DNA of 64,000 nt from Deltaproteobacteria bacterium. Lineage in GTDB: Bacteria > Desulfobacterota > JAFDED01. Below the pieces are notes generated by a model. It was not told the DNA's origin, did not search any database, and worked only from the letters and a program-made list of their open reading frames with translations. Of the stretch, positions 60,472 to 64,000 are shown piece after piece; position 1 is the stretch's first letter; the number at the start of each line of letters is the position of its first letter. Position numbers and translations under genes: made by a program. The DNA is taken from the NCBI GenBank assembly GCA_019310535.1, contig JAFDED010000017.1, positions 1 to 64,000 on the forward strand. The letters are read 5' to 3'.

Positions 60472-61755
60472 ATGACGAACGTTATTGTTACCGCCCGGAG
60501 AGGACTTAGGGGAGAAGTAAAGGTTCCCGGAGACAAATCCATCTCCCATCGTGCGATCATCCTCTCTTCCATTGCCGAAGGAATCACCGGCATTCACGGC
60601 ATCCAGAGCGGAGAAGACGTGAGAAGAACCGCGGCTGCCTTTCAGACCATGGGGGTATCCATCACTCGGGAGGGCCGCAACGATCTCCGTGTTCATGGAG
60701 TAGGGCTTAAAGGTTTGAGAGAGCCAAATGAAGTGCTTGATCTGGGGAATTCCGGCACCAGTATGCGCCTTCTGGTGGGTTTGCTCAGCGGCCAGCGTTT
60801 TTTTTCCGTCTTGACTGGAGATCGATACTTATGCAATCGTCCCATGGGTCGAGTCAGCCGACCTCTGCGCTCCATGGGGGCCACCATTATGGGCAGGGAG
60901 GATGGGAACCTTCCCCCGCTGGCCGTGCGGGGCGGAGAACTGCATTCCATCAGCCATCGGCCGGAAAAAGCCAGTGCGCAGGTCAAATCCTGTCTGCTGC
61001 TGGCCGGCTTGTACGCAGAAGGCGGCGTAACCATCGAGGAGCCGGTGCCCACCAGGGACCACACCGAGCGAATGCTCGGGCTCTTCGGCTTGCCGCTGGA
61101 GATATCCGGCACCTCCATCCATCTGGAGGGCGGCCTGCAACTGCGCGGGGGGGAGGTATGGATCCCCGGAGATATATCGGGGGCGGCTTTTGTTCTGGCA
61201 GCGGCGCTCTTGGTACCGGACTCCGAAATCACCGTTAGGGATGTGGGAGTCAATCCCACCCGCACAGGCTTTCTGGACGCGATGGCGGCGATGGGAGGCC
61301 GGCTCAAGGTGGACAACCTTCGGGAGCGATCAGGGGAGCCCATCGCTGATATCTCAGCATACTGCGGCCCCCTAAAAGGAATCGAGCTGCGCGGCTCCGT
61401 CATCCCCGGGATTATCGACGAACTGCCCATACTCTCCGTTCTGGCCTCAGTCGCTGAAGGACAAACCGTTATAGCCGACGCCGGCGAGCTGCGAGTGAAG
61501 GAAACAGATAGAATCCGGGCCATGGTTGAAGGGCTCCGTAAGATGGGGGTGGATGTGGAGGAAAAGCCCGACGGATTGATAATACAGGGGAATCCATCAA
61601 TAAACGGGGCGCGATGCAGCAGCTATGGCGATCACCGAATAGCCATGTCGTTCATCATCGCCGGCTTGAGGGCGAGGGGAGAGACCATCGTGGAGGATAC
61701 AGACTGCGTAAATACCTCTTTCCCCGGATTCATGCGTTTACTGGAGTCCCTTTGA
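60472..61755 (+). CDS. aroA: 3-phosphoshikimate 1-carboxyvinyltransferase (EPSP synthase)
   Basis: Sixth step of the shikimate pathway. The family motifs are present: PGDKSISHRAIILSS, LDLGNSGTSMRLLVGLL, VKSCLLLAGLYAEG and YGDHRIAMSFIIAGL. The length of 427 residues is typical of class II-like bacterial enzymes. It is the first gene of an aroA-cmk-rpsA arrangement. A MITE-like repeat ends just ten bases before the ATG, so its native promoter may be displaced. Confidence 0.96.
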   Translation: MTNVIVTARRGLRGEVKVPGDKSISHRAIILSSIAEGITGIHGIQSGEDVRRTAAAFQTMGVSITREGRNDLRVHGVGLKGLREPNEVLDLGNSGTSMRLLVGLLSGQRFFSVLTGDRYLCNRPMGRVSRPLRSMGATIMGREDGNLPPLAVRGGELHSISHRPEKASAQVKSCLLLAGLYAEGGVTIEEPVPTRDHTERMLGLFGLPLEISGTSIHLEGGLQLRGGEVWIPGDISGAAFVLAAALLVPDSEITVRDVGVNPTRTGFLDAMAAMGGRLKVDNLRERSGEPIADISAYCGPLKGIELRGSVIPGIIDELPILSVLASVAEGQTVIADAGELRVKETDRIRAMVEGLRKMGVDVEEKPDGLIIQGNPSINGARCSSYGDHRIAMSFIIAGLRARGETIVEDTDCVNTSFPGFMRLLESL

Positions 61756-62438
61756 GAGCCTCTCGCCTGGTTATCACCATTGACGGTCCATCCGGCGCGG
61801 GTAAAAGCACCCTTGCACGATTACTGGCCCTGCGATTGGGTATTCCGTACCTGGATACCGGGGCGCTGTATCGTACCGTGGCAGCGGAAGTGATTCGCCG
61901 TCGCATCGACATCGAGGATGACGACCAATTGGAGAGCCTGTGTCGGAACCTGGACATACGGATCCAATGGATCGAAGATCGGCTCCTTGTATTGTCTTCG
62001 GGACGAGATGTCAGCCAGGAAATTCGTTCGGAACGTGTGGGCCAGATGGCCTCTTGCATATCCGCCAAGGCCGCGGTCCGCAGAGCCCTGCTGGGACTCC
62101 AGCGTCAGATTGTCGCAAAAAATGGAGCGATCCTGGAGGGGAGGGATACCGGAACAGTGGTTGCACCGGATGCGCATGTGAAGTTTTACCTGGACGCCAG
62201 AGCAGAGGAAAGAGGTTTGCGAAGGTTCCGTGAGCTTCAGGAACAGGGGATGGATGTTCAACTGGAGTCGGTGATCCGGAGCATGTACCAGCGGGATCGG
62301 CAAGACCGGGAACGAGATCTGGCTCCTCTCCGACCCGCCCCGGACGCCGTGCTTATCGATACAACGGATAAAAGCATCGCAGACGTGATGGAGGAGATGA
62401 TCAGGCATGTCCGGAAGCGAATCCATGTGGAAGTCTGA
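61752..62438 (+). CDS. cmk: Cytidylate kinase
   Basis: Phosphorylates CMP and dCMP with ATP. The P-loop IDGPSGAGKSTLARLLA, the CMP-binding PYLDTGALYRTVA and the lid RDRQDRERDLAPLRPA are present; 228 residues, usual length. No ATG is near the correct place: the best start is TTG 61752, overlapping the aroA stop (TTGA), with GGAG five bases ahead. The track ORF start is far upstream inside aroA. Confidence 0.93.
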   Translation: MRASRLVITIDGPSGAGKSTLARLLALRLGIPYLDTGALYRTVAAEVIRRRIDIEDDDQLESLCRNLDIRIQWIEDRLLVLSSGRDVSQEIRSERVGQMASCISAKAAVRRALLGLQRQIVAKNGAILEGRDTGTVVAPDAHVKFYLDARAEERGLRRFRELQEQGMDVQLESVIRSMYQRDRQDRERDLAPLRPAPDAVLIDTTDKSIADVMEEMIRHVRKRIHVEV

Positions 62439-62568
62439 ACGCCCCCGGGCACAGCTTCCGTCAAGGCCCGCCAAGGATGGTTCCAGGCATCGTATACAGC
62501 ATTAGTGGCCTTATTACGGTTCTTGCGGGATATTTTTTCATGGAATGCGGCGAAAGATTAAAAAAAAC

Positions 62569-62599
62569 TTGATATTTAGCGCTAAATATGCGTTAATAT
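62569..62599 (+). promoter_or_regulatory. rpsA promoter with operator-like palindrome
   Basis: TTGATA is followed by TTAATA/TAATAT about 18 bases later. The spacer is largely a perfect 18-bp palindrome, ATATTTAGCGCTAAATAT (62572-62589). The position over the promoter core suggests repression by a dimeric regulator. Confidence 0.5.
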
Positions 62600-62654
62600 A
62601 AAATTCGATGGGTAAGATGTTTTACAATATTTTCAACAATTGGGGGTAAAATTA

Positions 62655-64000
62655 ATGTGGGATCAGGATCAGAGTAATGAACATCACCAACAACAAGAGC
62701 CGGGGGATGGCAACAATGGAGAGAAAAAGTCCGAAGTAATGGAAGTCGCTCAAGAGGTGAATTCAGCAGAAGCAAAAAATGAAAAACCACAGGAAATTGA
62801 ACCTGCAGCGGATAATGCCCTACCGGAGTTTTTGGTAAGCGAAGAGAGAGAGAATTTCCAGTCCCTCTATGAAACGAGCTTGCGCAATATCCAGGAAGGG
62901 GAGGTTGTCAAAGGCACCATAGTCCACGTCGGCCCGGAAAACGTCATGGTGGATGTGGGGTACAAATCCGAGGGTGAGATTCCTCTTGAGGAGTTCAAGA
63001 ATGAGGATGGAAGCATAACCATTAAAGAAGGCGATGTGATCGACGTCCTTCTGGAGGTCCGAGAGGATGACGAGGGGGTCATCATCCTTTCAAAAGACAA
63101 GGCCGATAAGATCAAGATCTGGGAGGAAATTGCCCATGCTTATGAAACCGACGGTGTGATCCAGGGAAAGATTATTGCAAGGATTAAAGGAGGTCTTTCC
63201 GTGGATGTGGGTGTGCTGGCTTTCCTGCCCGGTTCCCAGGTGGATCTGCGCCCTGTGCGCAACCTTGAAAAACTCATCGGTCAGACCGCGGAATTTTCCG
63301 TCCTGAAATTCAACCGCAAGCGCAGCAACGTGGTGCTGTCGCGTCGAAAGGTTCTTGAGCGCGAGCGAGAAATACTAAAGGCGGAGGCCCTCAAGAGAAT
63401 CCGGGAAGGCGAGGTCATGGAGGGAGTGGTTAAAAACATCACGGAATATGGCGCCTTTATTGACCTTGGTGGGTTGGACGGACTTCTGCATATTACCGAC
63501 ATGTCGTGGGGCCGCATCAACTATCCAAAAGAAGTACTGGATGTGGGTGACACTATTCAGGTGAAGGTCTTAAAGTATGACCAAGAACGTGAGCGTGTCT
63601 CGCTGGGGCTTAAGCAGATGACACCCGATCCCTGGGAAAGAGTCGATCAGATATATCCAGTGGGGTCCCGACCCCAGGGAAAAGTGGTGAATATCACCGA
63701 TTATGGCGCATTCGTGGAACTTGAGCCAGGAGTGGAAGGATTAGTGCACGTCTCTGAGATGTCGTGGGCCAAAAAGCCACGCCATCCCTCACGCATTGTA
63801 AGCGTCGGCGATATGGTGGAAGTATGTGTTCTCAACCTGGATATACCCAATCGCCGCATATCTCTGGGAATGAAACAGGTCATGGAGAATCCCTGGACAG
63901 TCGTGGCCGCTAAATACCAGGAAGGCACCAAGATCGCTGGTCGAATAAGAAATATCACAGACTTTGGCATCTTTATCGGCCTGGACGAGGGTATCGATGG
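62655..64000 (+). CDS. rpsA: 30S ribosomal protein S1 (partial, runs off the window)
   Basis: Ribosomal protein that unwinds and presents mRNA. At least five S1 motifs start in the visible ~448 codons, for example GVVKNITEYGAFIDLGGLDG, GKVVNITDYGAFVELEPG and GRIRNITDFGIFIGLDEG. The N-terminal 60 residues are a low-complexity Gln/Glu-rich extension. ATG 62655 has GGGGGT eleven bases before it. It is absent from the ORF track because no stop falls in the window. Confidence 0.95.
   Translation, partial: MWDQDQSNEHHQQQEPGDGNNGEKKSEVMEVAQEVNSAEAKNEKPQEIEPAADNALPEFLVSEERENFQSLYETSLRNIQEGEVVKGTIVHVGPENVMVDVGYKSEGEIPLEEFKNEDGSITIKEGDVIDVLLEVREDDEGVIILSKDKADKIKIWEEIAHAYETDGVIQGKIIARIKGGLSVDVGVLAFLPGSQVDLRPVRNLEKLIGQTAEFSVLKFNRKRSNVVLSRRKVLEREREILKAEALKRIREGEVMEGVVKNITEYGAFIDLGGLDGLLHITDMSWGRINYPKEVLDVGDTIQVKVLKYDQERERVSLGLKQMTPDPWERVDQIYPVGSRPQGKVVNITDYGAFVELEPGVEGLVHVSEMSWAKKPRHPSRIVSVGDMVEVCVLNLDIPNRRISLGMKQVMENPWTVVAAKYQEGTKIAGRIRNITDFGIFIGLDEGID

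Overview
This window most likely comes from an anaerobic member of the Desulfobacterota (former Deltaproteobacteria). The evidence is an aroA-cmk-rpsA string, MCPs ending in an EDFKDF tail, a sigma-54 activator with sigma-54-type promoters, TRAP and tripartite tricarboxylate transporters, polyferredoxins and a carbon-monoxide-dehydrogenase-like protein. No rRNA, tRNA, CRISPR array or intact transposase was seen. The lineage is inferred from gene content only.

Layout. 0.3-6.0 kb: an envelope operon with a LolA-like periplasmic protein, two FtsX-type permeases, a LolD-like ATPase and an outer-membrane barrel protein. 6.2-10.1 kb: pheS and pheT with a small HicB-like gene between them. 10.3-15.1 kb: a class III aminotransferase and a TctCBA importer. 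15.4-20.2 kb: a five-gene redox module (CooF-like polyferredoxin, shortened CooS-like protein, FAD/NAD oxidoreductase, ferredoxin fused to an unrecognised domain, and an unrecognised cysteine-motif protein). 20.5-26.9 kb: a sigma-54 chemotaxis island with an orphan NtrC-type regulator, two copies of a palindrome, a sigma-54 promoter, cheW, a candidate structured RNA, a decayed second cheW, a Tat-exported Cam-type gamma carbonic anhydrase and an MCP with an unusual N-terminal extension. 27.1 and 60.1 kb: two inverted copies of a ~370-bp MITE-like element.

27.6-34.3 kb: hydantoinase/oxoprolinase subunits A and B, a maleate-isomerase-like protein and a gamma-glutamyltransferase, which suggests amide or lactam amino-acid catabolism. 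34.6-45.5 kb: mixed single genes (a tiny zinc ribbon, cheR, DUF2284, ilvE, an ArnT-like glycosyltransferase, a PIG-L deacetylase, a PduO-type adenosyltransferase, a cytidylate-kinase-like/BON fusion and uncharacterised proteins). 46.1-48.1 kb: two orphan peptide-ABC ATPases, one broken by TGA inside its LSGG signature. 48.3-57.5 kb: a sodium:solute symporter, a DJ-1/PfpI protein, a secreted repeat propeller, a secreted unknown, a uroporphyrinogen-decarboxylase-family remnant and a TRAP dctPQM operon. 58.5-64 kb: a TPR protein, a MenA/UbiA prenyltransferase, aroA, cmk and rpsA, which runs off the window.

Two parts deserve most attention. One is the CooS-like module, because the CooS-like protein keeps an N-terminal cluster motif and some active-site residues but has lost others. 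The other is the sigma-54 island, which joins chemotaxis parts to a secreted carbonic anhydrase and has clear cis-regulatory sites.
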